NCBI GenBank assembly: GCA_024235635.1 | Contig: JACKMA010000005.1 | Coordinates: 1-64,000, forward strand | From: Zoogloeaceae bacterium | GTDB taxonomy: Bacteria > Pseudomonadota > Gammaproteobacteria > Burkholderiales > Rhodocyclaceae | Length of the DNA stretch: 64,000 bases | Direction: 5' to 3' | Shown here: positions 9,353 through 20,227 of the stretch, piece after piece | Layout: every line of letters begins with the position of its first letter | How positions within the stretch are numbered: position 1 is the first letter of the stretch | Notes under the pieces: model-generated | The model's input: only the letters and a program-made list of their open reading frames with translations | The model's database searches: none | Told to the model about the DNA's origin: nothing | Translations under genes and position numbers: made by a program

Positions 9353-10098
9353 TCAGCTCGGCGCGACTGCCGTCGCGTCGCCGTGCTGCCAGGCGAGGTA
9401 GGTCGCGTGCTCGTGCCAGTCGGCGAGCACCCAGCGCGTCACGTCGCGGCCGCCGACGATATGGTGGTGACGTGCCGGGCGATGTGTGTGGCCGTGGATC
9501 AGCACGGTGCATCCGGCGCCTGCGATCGCCGACTCGATCGCCGATGGTGTCGCGTCCATGATCGCTCGGCCTTTCCGGCGTCGCCTGGCGGCTCATCTCC
9601 CGCGCCTGCTCGCGCCTGTTGCCGACGCTCGGGCAGGGGCTGCGACAGAAATTGGCGCTGCCAGTCCCGGTCGCGCAGCTGCGCCCGTACCGCCTGATAG
9701 GGCAGGTCGTCGACGCACAGGCTGTCACCATGCATCAGCAGCAGGCGATCACTGCCGCAATGGAGCAGGCAGGGATCGTCCAGCAGTGACAGGCCGGCAC
9801 GTTCGGCATAGCCGGCGGCGATCAGGAAATCGCGGTTGCCGGCCATGAAGCGGATCGCCACGCCGTCGCCATGCAGGCCCGCCAGCGCCTCTGCGACGGT
9901 GACCGCCAGCGGCCGGTCGTCGTCGTCTCCGACCCAGTATTCGAACAGGTCGCCGAGGATGAACAGCTGGTCGCAACGGCGCGCTTCGTCGCCAAGGAAT
10001 GCAAGGAAGGCTGCGGTCGTGGCCGGCCGCGACTCGCACAAGTGGAGATCGGAGATGAACAGCAGGCGTTCGCCGGCCCCGACCTCCAGATGAAGCAT
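9353..10098 (-). pseudogene. lpxH: UDP-2,3-diacylglucosamine diphosphatase, broken by two frameshifts
   Basis: LpxH hydrolyses UDP-2,3-diacylglucosamine to lipid X in lipid A synthesis. The 5' part, from ATG 10098 down to about 9620, reads well and holds the metallophosphatase motifs ISDLHL, GDLFEYWVGDDD, GNRDF and HGDSLC. The 3' part, from about 9565 to 9353, holds IHGHTHRPARH and the usual C-terminus but lies in a different frame. Between them a third frame encodes the expected linker (QAREMSRQATPE). Two +1 shifts are therefore needed to restore the protein. The first coincides with an 8-nt direct repeat CAGGCGCG (a 10-nt near-tandem copy). The second is near an AAA run. ATG overlaps the ppiB stop as TGATG. 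It is either a real pseudogene or a local sequence error. Confidence 0.85.
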
Positions 10099-10586
10099 CA
10101 GAGCACTTCGGCCTTGACGATCACGACGTCCTCGACCGGCACATCCGAATGAAAGCCGCGGCTGCCGGTTCTGGTGGCCTCGATCTTGTCGACCACGTCC
10201 ATGCCGTCCGAGACCTTGCCGAACACCGCGTAGCCCCAGCCGTCCTGGCCCGGGTGGTCGAGGAAGCCGTTGTCGGCGACGTTGATGAAGAACTGCGCAG
10301 TGGCCGAATGCGGCGCATTGGTGCGTGCCATGGCGATCGTGCCGCGTGCGTTCTTGAGGCCGTTGGCGGCTTCGTTCTGGATCGGGCTGCCGGTGGGCTT
10401 CTGCTTCATGCCCGGCTCGAAACCGCCGCCCTGGACCATGAAACCGCGTATCACGCGATGAAAGACGGTGTTGTCGTAGTGGCCGGATTCGACATAGTCG
10501 AGAAAATTGCGCACCGATTCCGGTGCACGTTCGGTATCGAGTTCGATCGTGATCTCGCCGTGATTGGTGTGCAGCTTGACTGCCAT
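10098..10586 (-). CDS. ppiB: Cytoplasmic peptidyl-prolyl cis-trans isomerase B (cyclophilin)
   Basis: This 162-aa cyclophilin catalyses cis-trans isomerisation at proline. There is no signal peptide, so it should act in the cytoplasm. Conserved active-site stretches are FHRVIRGFMVQGG, the Gln/Met/Arg-rich AMARTNAPHSATAQFFINV, and GWGYAVFGKV. It is a paralogue of the exported cyclophilin immediately upstream, with 21 bases between them, and its stop overlaps the lpxH start. The ppiA-ppiB-lpxH order is common in betaproteobacteria. Confidence 0.94.
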   Translation of the reverse strand: MAVKLHTNHGEITIELDTERAPESVRNFLDYVESGHYDNTVFHRVIRGFMVQGGGFEPGMKQKPTGSPIQNEAANGLKNARGTIAMARTNAPHSATAQFFINVADNGFLDHPGQDGWGYAVFGKVSDGMDVVDKIEATRTGSRGFHSDVPVEDVVIVKAEVL

Positions 10587-10607
10587 GGGTTCTCCGCAGG
10601 GTGGGGT

Positions 10608-11180
10608 TCAGTTCGAGGCGGCCGCGCCTTCGCGAATGCGTGCAGACTCGATCACGATCGGCTCGACGGGTACGTCGCGATAATACCCCACGGTGCCGGT
10701 GCGGACCTGGCCGATCTGCCTGACGACGTCCATGCCGCCGGTGACCTCGCCGAACACCGCGTAGCCCCAGCCGTCCGGCGATGGATAGTCGAGCGTGGCA
10801 TTGTCGACGAGGTTGATGAAGAACTGTGCGGTGGCGGAATGCGGATTGCTCGTCCGCGCCATGGCGACCGCTCCGGCGGTGTTCTTGAGCCCGTTCTTGG
10901 CTTCGTTGCGGATCGGCGTGCGCACCGCCTTCTGGTTCATCTGGACGTCGAATCCGCCGCCCTGGATCATGAAGCCATCAATGACCCGGTGGAAGATCGT
11001 GCCGTCGTAGTGGCCCGAGCGAACGTAGCCCAGGAAATTCTCGACACTGTCGGGCGCCTTGTCCGGATAGAGCTCCAGGGTGATCGTGCCCGCCGAGGTA
11101 TTGAGTTCGACGGTCGGATTGGCGGCCCAGGCCGTGACGGCCAGGCTGGCGGCGGCGAACGCCGCGAGCGCTTTGATCAT
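10608..11180 (-). CDS. ppiA: Periplasmic peptidyl-prolyl cis-trans isomerase A (cyclophilin)
   Basis: The protein is a 190-aa cyclophilin with a signal peptide of about 19 residues (MIKALAAFAAASLAVTAWA), placing it in the periplasm where it helps fold exported proteins. The core motifs are FHRVIDGFMIQGG, MARTSNPHSATAQFFINL and GWGYAVFGEV. The open frame runs further upstream into the L,D-transpeptidase gene, but ATG 11180 begins the signal peptide and lies 17 bases after the upstream stop. It probably arose by duplication with ppiB. Confidence 0.94.
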   Translation of the reverse strand: MIKALAAFAAASLAVTAWAANPTVELNTSAGTITLELYPDKAPDSVENFLGYVRSGHYDGTIFHRVIDGFMIQGGGFDVQMNQKAVRTPIRNEAKNGLKNTAGAVAMARTSNPHSATAQFFINLVDNATLDYPSPDGWGYAVFGEVTGGMDVVRQIGQVRTGTVGYYRDVPVEPIVIESARIREGAAASN

Positions 11181-11197
11181 GAGGCGATTCCTTGTGG

Positions 11198-12397
11198 TCA
11201 GTCGAGCGCTTCGGTCGGGCCCTCGTAGACGATCTGCCATCGACCGTCCCGATTGTGCCAGTACTGGCGCATTTTCATCGTGGTGTTCAGATCGTTGCTG
11301 CGGTAGTCCTGCAGGAAGCTGACGACCAGCACGTCGTCGCGGCCGGGACTGCGGAAGATGCTCAGCTGGGCGAGCGACACGCTGGCCCATTGCTTGGTCG
11401 CATTGATGCGTGCGTGCTCTTCCCGCCATGCCGCGAGATCGAGCGTGCCGCTGCGGAAATCGCTGGCGTAGTGGCGCAGCAGGCGCGTCGTGTCCCGGCT
11501 TTCCCAATCTTGACGCCACGCTTCGATGACCTGTACCACGGCCGAGCGCTCCCGCCGCCAGGCGTCGGGCGAGAGCCATTCGGTGTGCTGGCCGATCACC
11601 ACCGGTGTCTGGCCGGGTTCGACGAATCCGGACAGGGCGTCGAGATCCTGGTTCGCCAGCACCACGCAGCCGTCCGAGGCCAGCGGTGGGCGCGCGTAGG
11701 TGTCAGGTGGCGAGCCGTGCAGCCAGATGCCGTAGCCGTCGCGGCCCAGGCGGCGATCCCATTCGTTCGGATAGTTGATCGGAAAGGCGCCGCTGCCGTA
11801 GAACTCCGGCAACTGGTTGGGCGGGATCGACGAGGTCACGAAATAGACCCCGAGCGGCGTGCGCTTGTCGCCTTCGCGCCGTTTCTCGGCCCCGGCCTTG
11901 CCCTGGCTGACATAGTAGTCCGCCACCAGGCGCGGTGCGCCGTGTTCATTGCGAAACACGTAGAGCCTGGACCGGGCGGTATCCACCAGTACGGCATGGC
12001 GTTGCTCGGGCGCCAGCCCGAGCAGATCCCGCGGCAGCTGGTCCGCCTGCGGGCGCTGGCTGCGGGCCCGCAGTCGCGCCAGGGCCTCGGCCCGGAGGTC
12101 GTTGAGCCGGGCGCTCGAAACCCCCTGCACGCCACCGATCGAATCGATCGGTCGGACCCGTGCCATCAACAGATCACCGCGGATCAGGTGGGCCAGGCGG
12201 AAGTTCGGGAATGCGTCGATCAGGCGATCGGTGTGATGCAGGGCCTGGTCGAACCGGTTGGCCTGGATCTCCTCGATGATCTGCTGAAGTGCGGATTCCG
12301 GGTCCGTGCCTGCGTCGGCGGCGGCGAGCGGCGCGAACAGCAGCCATGCCGCCAGTGCGGCGAGCGTCAACAAAAAGCGATCCAGGGCACCTGCCAT
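11198..12397 (-). CDS. L,D-transpeptidase (YkuD domain) with C-terminal NTF2-like domain
   Basis: This exported protein of 399 aa starts at ATG 12397, whose first base is shared with the upstream stop as TGATG. A signal peptide covers about residues 1-27. A helical region follows, then the YkuD catalytic domain at about 130-270 with H227 in HGSPP and the nucleophile C244 in SDGCVVL. Such enzymes form 3-3 crosslinks in peptidoglycan or attach proteins to it. Residues 285-399 form an NTF2-like domain resembling that of Cds6-type L,D-transpeptidases. The same C-terminal domain type occurs in the upstream gene, which suggests a joint envelope role. The exact reaction is not known. Confidence 0.88.
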   Translation of the reverse strand: MAGALDRFLLTLAALAAWLLFAPLAAADAGTDPESALQQIIEEIQANRFDQALHHTDRLIDAFPNFRLAHLIRGDLLMARVRPIDSIGGVQGVSSARLNDLRAEALARLRARSQRPQADQLPRDLLGLAPEQRHAVLVDTARSRLYVFRNEHGAPRLVADYYVSQGKAGAEKRREGDKRTPLGVYFVTSSIPPNQLPEFYGSGAFPINYPNEWDRRLGRDGYGIWLHGSPPDTYARPPLASDGCVVLANQDLDALSGFVEPGQTPVVIGQHTEWLSPDAWRRERSAVVQVIEAWRQDWESRDTTRLLRHYASDFRSGTLDLAAWREEHARINATKQWASVSLAQLSIFRSPGRDDVLVVSFLQDYRSNDLNTTMKMRQYWHNRDGRWQIVYEGPTEALD

Positions 12398-13371
12398 CAA
12401 CCGCTCACGATCTCACGCCGTATGCGCCACTTGCCGCCGTCGTGAATCAACTCGAGCGTCTTGTCGGCAGACGCATCGAAATTGTACGAACTGTAGTGCT
12501 GGCGGAAATCGACCTTGGCGGTGTCACCCTTCAGTTCCACCCGCACGTTCTCCAGTTCCACCGAGATCTTGCCCGGCTTGCCGCCGACGCGCTGGCGGCG
12601 CTCCGCCTCCCAGGCCGAACGGGTACGGCCGCCGGGGACGACGAAACTCGGCGCGTAGAACGACAGGTAGGCATTGGCGTCTTTGCGTGACCACGCCTGC
12701 GCCCAGGCCGCGACGCTGTCGCGCACGTGGCGTTCGGCGTCACTGGCTGCCGCGGGCGGCGTGCTGGCCGGCAACGCAGCCGCGACCGTGGCGGGCGCCG
12801 CGGTGGCCGACGTTGCGGCGGCGGGCTCGGCCTTGGCCGCTGCCATTGCGCCGGACGGGTCGGCGGCTGCGGAAACCAGTTGGCGCACCAGCGCCAGCTT
12901 GGCCTCGGCGACGCTATTGCCGGCATCGAGCTGCAGGGCCTTGCTGTAGGCCTGGCTAGCGAGACGCGAATAGATGTCGCCGAGATTCTCGTGGGCGGTG
13001 GCGTAGGCCGGATGGGTTCGGATCGCCATCTCGAGGGCCGATCGCGCCTTGTCGAATTCCTTCTGCTGAGCGTAGATCACCGCCAGGTTGTTGTACGGCT
13101 CGGGCAGTTCCGGGTAGTCCGCGGTGAGATTCTGGAAGACTTCGATGGCCTCCTCACGGCGACCGAGTTCGGTCAACGCGAGACCTTTCAGGAATCTGAG
13201 CTCCGGATCCTTGGGCTGGTCTGCGAGGCCGGCGTCGGCCTCCGTCAGGGCCGATTCGTACTGACCCTGCTTGACGAGTTCCTGGACCCTGCCGGTGTCG
13301 GCGATCGCCGGCAGCGCGATCGAAGTTGCGGCGACCAGGGCTAGGAGGCGGCGCAGCATTGGATTTCTCAT
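12397..13371 (-). CDS. Exported TPR protein with C-terminal NTF2-like domain
   Basis: The 324-aa protein begins with a signal peptide (about 1-24, ending ALPAIA). Three to four TPR repeats follow at about 25-160 (for example LRFLKGLALTELGRREEAI and PEPYNNLAVIYAQQKEFDKA). An Ala/Pro linker spans 165-215. The C-terminal domain of about 110 aa has NTF2-like features (AWAQAWSRKDANAYLSFYAP; FRQHYSSYNFDASADKTLEL). That domain resembles the end of the adjacent L,D-transpeptidase. TPRs mediate protein contacts, so it may be a periplasmic scaffold or partner for the transpeptidase; this is inference. Start ATG 13371; an internal ATG at 13359 is also possible. Confidence 0.82.
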   Translation of the reverse strand: MRNPMLRRLLALVAATSIALPAIADTGRVQELVKQGQYESALTEADAGLADQPKDPELRFLKGLALTELGRREEAIEVFQNLTADYPELPEPYNNLAVIYAQQKEFDKARSALEMAIRTHPAYATAHENLGDIYSRLASQAYSKALQLDAGNSVAEAKLALVRQLVSAAADPSGAMAAAKAEPAAATSATAAPATVAAALPASTPPAAASDAERHVRDSVAAWAQAWSRKDANAYLSFYAPSFVVPGGRTRSAWEAERRQRVGGKPGKISVELENVRVELKGDTAKVDFRQHYSSYNFDASADKTLELIHDGGKWRIRREIVSG

Positions 13372-13565
13372 ATGTTAGACTCGCGTGGTTTTCCGCGGTC
13401 ACCGACGGGATCAACATGCCATTTTACCAAGAAGGTAAATGGCCTCAAAATCAGCCCGTGCGCGATTCCTGGCGCGTGCCTGGAAGCCGGTGACCTCGGC
13501 GTTCCGAATTGCGCAGCGGACCTTCCGTAATACCTTCCAGAACCTTTTTTCGGATGCCACGGCAG

Positions 13566-14948
13566 ATGCTGGAGATCTTCAATACCCTGACGCGCCGGAA
13601 GGAAGCGTTCCGGCCGATCGAGGCCGGAAAAGTACGCATGTACGTCTGTGGCATGACCGTCTACGATTACTGCCATCTCGGCCATGCGCGAGTCATGGTG
13701 GTGTTCGACATGGTGGCGCGCTGGCTGCGGGCCAGCGGCTACGCGCTGACCTACGTCCGCAACATTACCGACATCGACGACAAGATCATTCGCCGGGCGC
13801 GTGAGAACGACGAGCCGATCCACGCGCTGACCGATCGTTTCATCGCGGCAATGCACGAGGACGCGGATGCGCTGGGCGTGCTGCGACCCGATCACGAGCC
13901 GAGGGCCACGGAGCATGTCGACGACATGCTCGATCTGATCGCCGCGCTCGAGGGCAGGGGGCTTGCCTACCAGGCCAGCAGTCGCGACGTCTGCTTCCCG
14001 GTGCGCAGCTTTGTCGGCTACGGCCGCCTGTCGGGCAAGTCGCTCGACGACCTTCGGGCCGGCGAACGGGTCGAGGTCGCTGACGGCAAGCACGATCCGC
14101 TCGATTTCGTGCTGTGGAAGCACGCCAAGCCGGAGGAGCCGGACGACGCCCGCTGGGCGTCGCGATGGGGCGAAGGGCGTCCGGGATGGCACATCGAGTG
14201 CTCGGCGATGAGTTCGCGCCTGCTCGGCCACCACTTCGACATCCACGGCGGCGGCCAGGATCTTCAGTTTCCGCACCACGAGAACGAGATCGCGCAGAGC
14301 GAAGGCGCCCACGGCAGTTTCGTCAATTACTGGATGCACAACGGCTTCGTCCGGGTCGATGACGAGAAGATGTCGAAATCCCTCGGCAACTTCTTCACGA
14401 TTCGCGACGTGCTCGAACGCTACGATCCGGAGGTGGTGCGCTTTTTCATGTTGCGCGCCCATTACCGCAGCCCGCTCAACTATGCCGATGCTCTGCTCGA
14501 CGATGCGCGCCACGCACTCACGCGGCTCTATACTGCGTTGCGTAACGTGGCGCCGGCGGCCGTCGAGGCGGAATTCGAATCCGGTCCGGGTGCGCGATTC
14601 CGGGCCGCGATGGACGACGATTTCAACACGCCGGAGGCGCTGGCGGTGCTGTTCGAACTGGCCGGCGAGGTCAATCGCGGCGGTGATCCTGCGGTCAGCG
14701 GCCAATTGAAGGCGCTGGCCGGCGTGCTCGGCCTGCTGCAGCGTGATCCCGTCGCGTTCCTGCAGGCGGGCACGGCCGCGGCGGACGGCGAGTGGAGCGA
14801 GACGCGCATCGAGGCCATGATCGCCGAGCGCACGGCGGCCAAGAAAGCCCGCGACTTTGCGCGGGCGGACGCGATTCGCGACGACATGGCACGGGCCGGC
14901 ATCGTGCTGGAGGATTCGGCGGCGGGCACCAGCTGGCGACGCGCCTGA
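13566..14948 (+). CDS. cysS: Cysteinyl-tRNA synthetase
   Basis: This class I synthetase charges tRNA-Cys. From ATG 13566 it has 460 aa, beginning MLEIFNTLTRRKEAF as in the family. The zinc/active-site C28 lies in MYVCGMTVYDYCHLGHARV with the HIGH-type HLGH at 37-40, and KMSKS is at 268-272. An in-frame ATG at 13554 would add four residues and neither start has a strong ribosome binding site. It is divergent from the TPR gene. The 180 bases between them hold no other recognised gene. Confidence 0.96.
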   Translation: MLEIFNTLTRRKEAFRPIEAGKVRMYVCGMTVYDYCHLGHARVMVVFDMVARWLRASGYALTYVRNITDIDDKIIRRARENDEPIHALTDRFIAAMHEDADALGVLRPDHEPRATEHVDDMLDLIAALEGRGLAYQASSRDVCFPVRSFVGYGRLSGKSLDDLRAGERVEVADGKHDPLDFVLWKHAKPEEPDDARWASRWGEGRPGWHIECSAMSSRLLGHHFDIHGGGQDLQFPHHENEIAQSEGAHGSFVNYWMHNGFVRVDDEKMSKSLGNFFTIRDVLERYDPEVVRFFMLRAHYRSPLNYADALLDDARHALTRLYTALRNVAPAAVEAEFESGPGARFRAAMDDDFNTPEALAVLFELAGEVNRGGDPAVSGQLKALAGVLGLLQRDPVAFLQAGTAAADGEWSETRIEAMIAERTAAKKARDFARADAIRDDMARAGIVLEDSAAGTSWRRA

Positions 14949-14992
14949 GCCGGTTGTGGCGGGGCGGCCCGGCGGCATCGCATGCGCGGCGT

Positions 14993-16126
14993 TCAGTGCA
15001 GGAACCTCCCGTTACGTCCGATGATGGTCAGTTCGACGAAATCCGACCCGGAATGATCGCGGGGCCCGAAGCCGACGACGAAGCCGCCGGTGTCGAACTG
15101 GCCCATGGACTCGAGGGCCGACATCAGCCGATCCCGGTCGAGTTCCCGCCCCGCGCGCTGCAGACCCTCGACCATGACCTTGGCCGCGATGTAGCCTTCG
15201 AGACTGGTGAATGACGGCTCGCCATTGACCTGGGCCAGCAGCCGGCGATACTCGCGCACGACCGGCAGCGATTCATTCCACGGGAACGGCATCACCTGCG
15301 AGATGCCGACGCCGACGCCCTGCGAGCCGAGTTCGTCTGCGAGCTGACGGCTGCCGACGAAGGACACGTTGTAGAAGGAGGCGAAGCTGCCGGCCGCGTG
15401 CATCGCCTTGATGAAGGCGGCGCAGGACCGATACGCACTGATCATCACGACGATGTCGGGCTTGGCGGCGTGGATCGCGGCGACCGCAGCGGCAACCTCG
15501 GTGGTGTTGCGCTCGACCGTGCCGGTCGCGACGAGCTCGAGACTCTTCGCCTTCATCGCCAATTCGACGCCGGTCAAGCCGGCCTGACCGTAGGCGTCGT
15601 TCTGGTAGAACACCGCGACCTTGCGCATGCCGAGGGCGACGAAGGAGTCGACGATCTTCGCAGTCTCGTCGTAGTAGCTGGCACGCAGATTGAATATCAG
15701 CCGATTGAAAGGTTGGCGCAGCAGTTCGGCGCCGGTAAACGGTGCGATAAACGGGACCCTGGCCTCGGTGAAGACCGGCAGCGCCGCCTTGCTGGTCGGG
15801 GTGCCGACGTAACCGAACAGCGCGAATACCTGCTCGCGCTCGATCAGCAGGCGGGTATTGGCGGCCGCCCGGTCGGGTTCGTAGCCGTCGTCCAGCGAGC
15901 GCAGTTCGATACGGCGGCCATGGACGCCGCCGGCCGCATTGACCTCGTCGAAGTAGAGCTTGGCACCGAGTCGCATTTCGCGACCGAGCGCTTCGGCGGG
16001 TCCGCTCAAGGCGGCCGATTGCCCCAGTACGATGCGATTGTCGGTAACGCCCGTGACGGCCAAGGCCGGCGTCGCGAGACCCAGGCAGGTGACGAACAGC
16101 AGCTTTTGCAGAACACGGGCGAACAT
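14993..16126 (-). CDS. Branched-chain-amino-acid-type ABC transporter substrate-binding protein
   Basis: The 377-aa periplasmic protein has a signal peptide of about 23 residues (ending ATPALA) and a type I periplasmic-binding fold (Peripla_BP_6/LivJ-like): LGQSAALSGPAEALGREM at the start, GYVGTPTSKAALPVF in the middle, and SLEGYIAAKVMVEGL near the end. Such proteins bind amino acids, amides, urea or aromatic acids; the ligand cannot be told here. No permease or ATPase genes adjoin it, so it is an orphan binding protein that must rely on a transporter or sensor elsewhere. It is convergent with cysS. Confidence 0.88.
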   Translation of the reverse strand: MFARVLQKLLFVTCLGLATPALAVTGVTDNRIVLGQSAALSGPAEALGREMRLGAKLYFDEVNAAGGVHGRRIELRSLDDGYEPDRAAANTRLLIEREQVFALFGYVGTPTSKAALPVFTEARVPFIAPFTGAELLRQPFNRLIFNLRASYYDETAKIVDSFVALGMRKVAVFYQNDAYGQAGLTGVELAMKAKSLELVATGTVERNTTEVAAAVAAIHAAKPDIVVMISAYRSCAAFIKAMHAAGSFASFYNVSFVGSRQLADELGSQGVGVGISQVMPFPWNESLPVVREYRRLLAQVNGEPSFTSLEGYIAAKVMVEGLQRAGRELDRDRLMSALESMGQFDTGGFVVGFGPRDHSGSDFVELTIIGRNGRFLH

Positions 16127-16336
16127 GGGCGCCTCTCCATCGGGAAACCAGCGATGCAGATAGGGCTAGCGACCCGTCGCGCGAAAGGTTTAGGGCTGAT
16201 TCCCGTACTGGATATCGTTCCCCGCCACGACGCTGGCGATGAACGGCGGTCGCGGCGCCGGATGGCCAGCCATTCCGCGGCTTCGCTGCAAGCCTTGACG
16301 GCGCCCGGCCACACGACGTTGTCCGACCGGCGTGCG
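16127..16336. other. Gap of 210 bases, no gene seen
   Basis: This stretch separates the start of the binding-protein gene from the end of dnaJ; both genes are on the minus strand. It should carry the promoter of the binding-protein gene and the end of the dnaJ transcript. I found no clear hairpin with a T tract and no strong -10/-35 pair in it. Long open frames across it on the plus strand are shadows of dnaJ. Confidence 0.4.
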
Positions 16337-17467
16337 TCAGGCGCCGAAGAACTCCTTGACCTTGTCCATCCAGCCCTTGGCCTTTGGATTGTGGCGGTCT
16401 GCGTTGTCCGCCGAGATCTCGTCGAACTCGCGCAGCAACTCGCGCTGACGTTCGGTGAGATTCACCGGAGTCTCGACCACCACATGACACATCAGGTCGC
16501 CGGGCGCATGGCTGCGGACATTGCGGATGCCTTTGCCCCGCAGGCGGAACACACGCCCGCTCTGGGTCTCAGAAGGCACCTTGATGCGCGCCATGCCATC
16601 GAGTGTCGGGATCTCGATCTCGCCGCCGAGCGCCGCGGTGCTGAAGCTGACCGGCATCTCGCAATGCAGGTCGTCGCCGTCGCGCTGGAACACCGGATGC
16701 GAACGGATGTGGATCTCGACGTAGAGATCGCCCGATGGCCCGCCATTGACGCCCGGCTCGCCGTGGCCGGCGTGGCGCAGCCGCATGCCGTCGTCGATCC
16801 CGGCCGGAATCTTGACCTCCAGCGTCTTCTGCTTCTTGGTTCGACCCGCACCGCCACAGCTGCGGCAAGGATCCGGGATGATGCGGCCCGAGCCGTGGCA
16901 CTTGGGGCAGGTTTGCTGGATCGAGAAGAAGCCCTGCTGTATCCGCACCTGCCCGGCACCGCCACAGGTCGGGCAGGGCTTGGGCTGGCTGCCCGGCTTG
17001 GCGCCGCTGCCGCCGCAGGTTTCGCAGTTCTCGAGGGTCGGGATGCGGATCGTCTTCTCCGCACCGCGGGCGGCTTCCTCGAGCGAGATCTCGAGGTTGT
17101 AGCGCAGATCGGCGCCGCGATAGACGTTCGAACGACCACCGCCGCCGCCGCGACCGCCGCCGAAGATGTCACCGAAGATGTCGCTGAAGGCGTCGGCAAA
17201 GCCTTCGAAGCCCTGTCCGCCGCCCATGCCGCCGGCCGACGGATCCACACCGGCGTGGCCGTAGCGGTCGTAGGCGGCACGCTTCTGCGAATCGGACAGG
17301 ATTTCGTAGGCCAGCTTGGCCTCCTTGAAATGCTCCTCGGCCTCCTTGTCGCCCGGATTGCGATCGGGGTGGTACTTCATCGCGGCCTTCTTGTAGGCCT
17401 TCTTGATCTGCTCCTCGGAGGCATCCCGGTTCAGTCCGAGAACTTCGTAGTAGTCCCTGTTTGCCAT
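16337..17467 (-). CDS. dnaJ: Molecular chaperone DnaJ
   Basis: DnaJ (Hsp40) delivers unfolded substrates to DnaK and stimulates its ATPase. The protein has 376 aa from ATG 17467. The J domain has HPD at 33-35. A Gly/Phe-rich stretch follows (GGGRGGGGGRSNV). The four zinc-binding CxxCxGxG repeats are CETCGGSG, CPTCGGAG, CPKCHGSG and CRSCGGAG. It is the last gene of the grpE-dnaK-dnaJ operon, about 108 bases after dnaK. Confidence 0.97.
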   Translation of the reverse strand: MANRDYYEVLGLNRDASEEQIKKAYKKAAMKYHPDRNPGDKEAEEHFKEAKLAYEILSDSQKRAAYDRYGHAGVDPSAGGMGGGQGFEGFADAFSDIFGDIFGGGRGGGGGRSNVYRGADLRYNLEISLEEAARGAEKTIRIPTLENCETCGGSGAKPGSQPKPCPTCGGAGQVRIQQGFFSIQQTCPKCHGSGRIIPDPCRSCGGAGRTKKQKTLEVKIPAGIDDGMRLRHAGHGEPGVNGGPSGDLYVEIHIRSHPVFQRDGDDLHCEMPVSFSTAALGGEIEIPTLDGMARIKVPSETQSGRVFRLRGKGIRNVRSHAPGDLMCHVVVETPVNLTERQRELLREFDEISADNADRHNPKAKGWMDKVKEFFGA

Positions 17468-17574
17468 TGCTGGTGTAGCTCGCCTGCGCAAAGGCCGAGC
17501 CGGGCGACGCGGATGCGTCGTCACGGCCCGGCCGGGTTACCGGGGCACCGCCGGCGGGCGGTGGAGAGTTCGAA

Positions 17575-19500
<1,926 letters not shown>

Positions 19501-19607
19501 TTCTCGCATCCTTTGACTTGTGGTGGCTTCGCCTTCGGGCCCGCTGCCCGGGCGGCTCCGCCTCCGTTTCTGGCTTGTTCCTCAGTTAGTGGCAGGGGCG
19601 CCCGATT

Positions 19608-20198
19608 TCAAGCGCCCTTGGCCTTCGAAACCACGACCAGCGCCGGTCGAATGACGCGTTCGCTCATGACATAGCCCTTCTGCAGCACGTCGATCACGGT
19701 GTTCGGCTCGACATCGGCCTCGATTGCGCTGATGGCCTGGTGCAGGTTCGGGTCGAATCGCGTGTTGAGCGGATTCTCCTCGCGGATGGTCGCGCCGCCG
19801 AAGGCGGATTCGAGCTGCTTGAGCGTCAGTTCGACGCCCTGGCGCAGGCTCTCGAGGGTGGCGTTTTCGGTCGCCAGCGCGGCCTCCAGACTGTCCTTCA
19901 CCGGCAGCATCGCCTGGGCGAATTTTTCGCCGGCGAACTTGTGGGCCTTGGCCACGTCGTCGGCTGCGCGGCGACGCACGTTCTCGGTCTCGGCCTTGGC
20001 CCGGAGCCAGGCGTCGTGGTGTTCCTCGGCCTTGAGCTCGGCCGCACGCAGGGCCTCGTTCAGGTTCGGCATGGTATCGACTTCGGGGCTCGGCGCGGAC
20101 GCCGGCCCGACGGTGTCCGGGGACGCCTGACCGCCGGCTGCCTCCGGCGACGGCACGTCGGTCGGCAGGGGTTGCGCCTCGGATTTTTCCTGTTGCAT
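19608..20198 (-). CDS. grpE: Nucleotide exchange factor GrpE
   Basis: GrpE releases ADP from DnaK and acts as a dimer with a long coiled coil. The 196-aa protein has a disordered acidic/Pro-rich N-terminus, a coiled coil at about residues 45-100, and the beta domain near the end (NPLNTRFDPNLHQAISAIE; VLQKGYVMSERVIRPALVVV). ATG 20198 is favoured: AGGAG lies eight bases before it, and the sigma-32 promoter at 20228-20255 would place the transcript start about 23 bases upstream. The starts at 20213 and 20222 would leave almost no leader. Confidence 0.95.
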   Translation of the reverse strand: MQQEKSEAQPLPTDVPSPEAAGGQASPDTVGPASAPSPEVDTMPNLNEALRAAELKAEEHHDAWLRAKAETENVRRRAADDVAKAHKFAGEKFAQAMLPVKDSLEAALATENATLESLRQGVELTLKQLESAFGGATIREENPLNTRFDPNLHQAISAIEADVEPNTVIDVLQKGYVMSERVIRPALVVVSKAKGA

Positions 20199-20227
20199 CG
20201 GATCGCTCCTCATCTTGACCACAAGCG

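Noticed and set aside
13439..13804. 121-codon frame upstream of and into cysS
   Set aside because: Most of it lies in another frame of cysS. No independent support.
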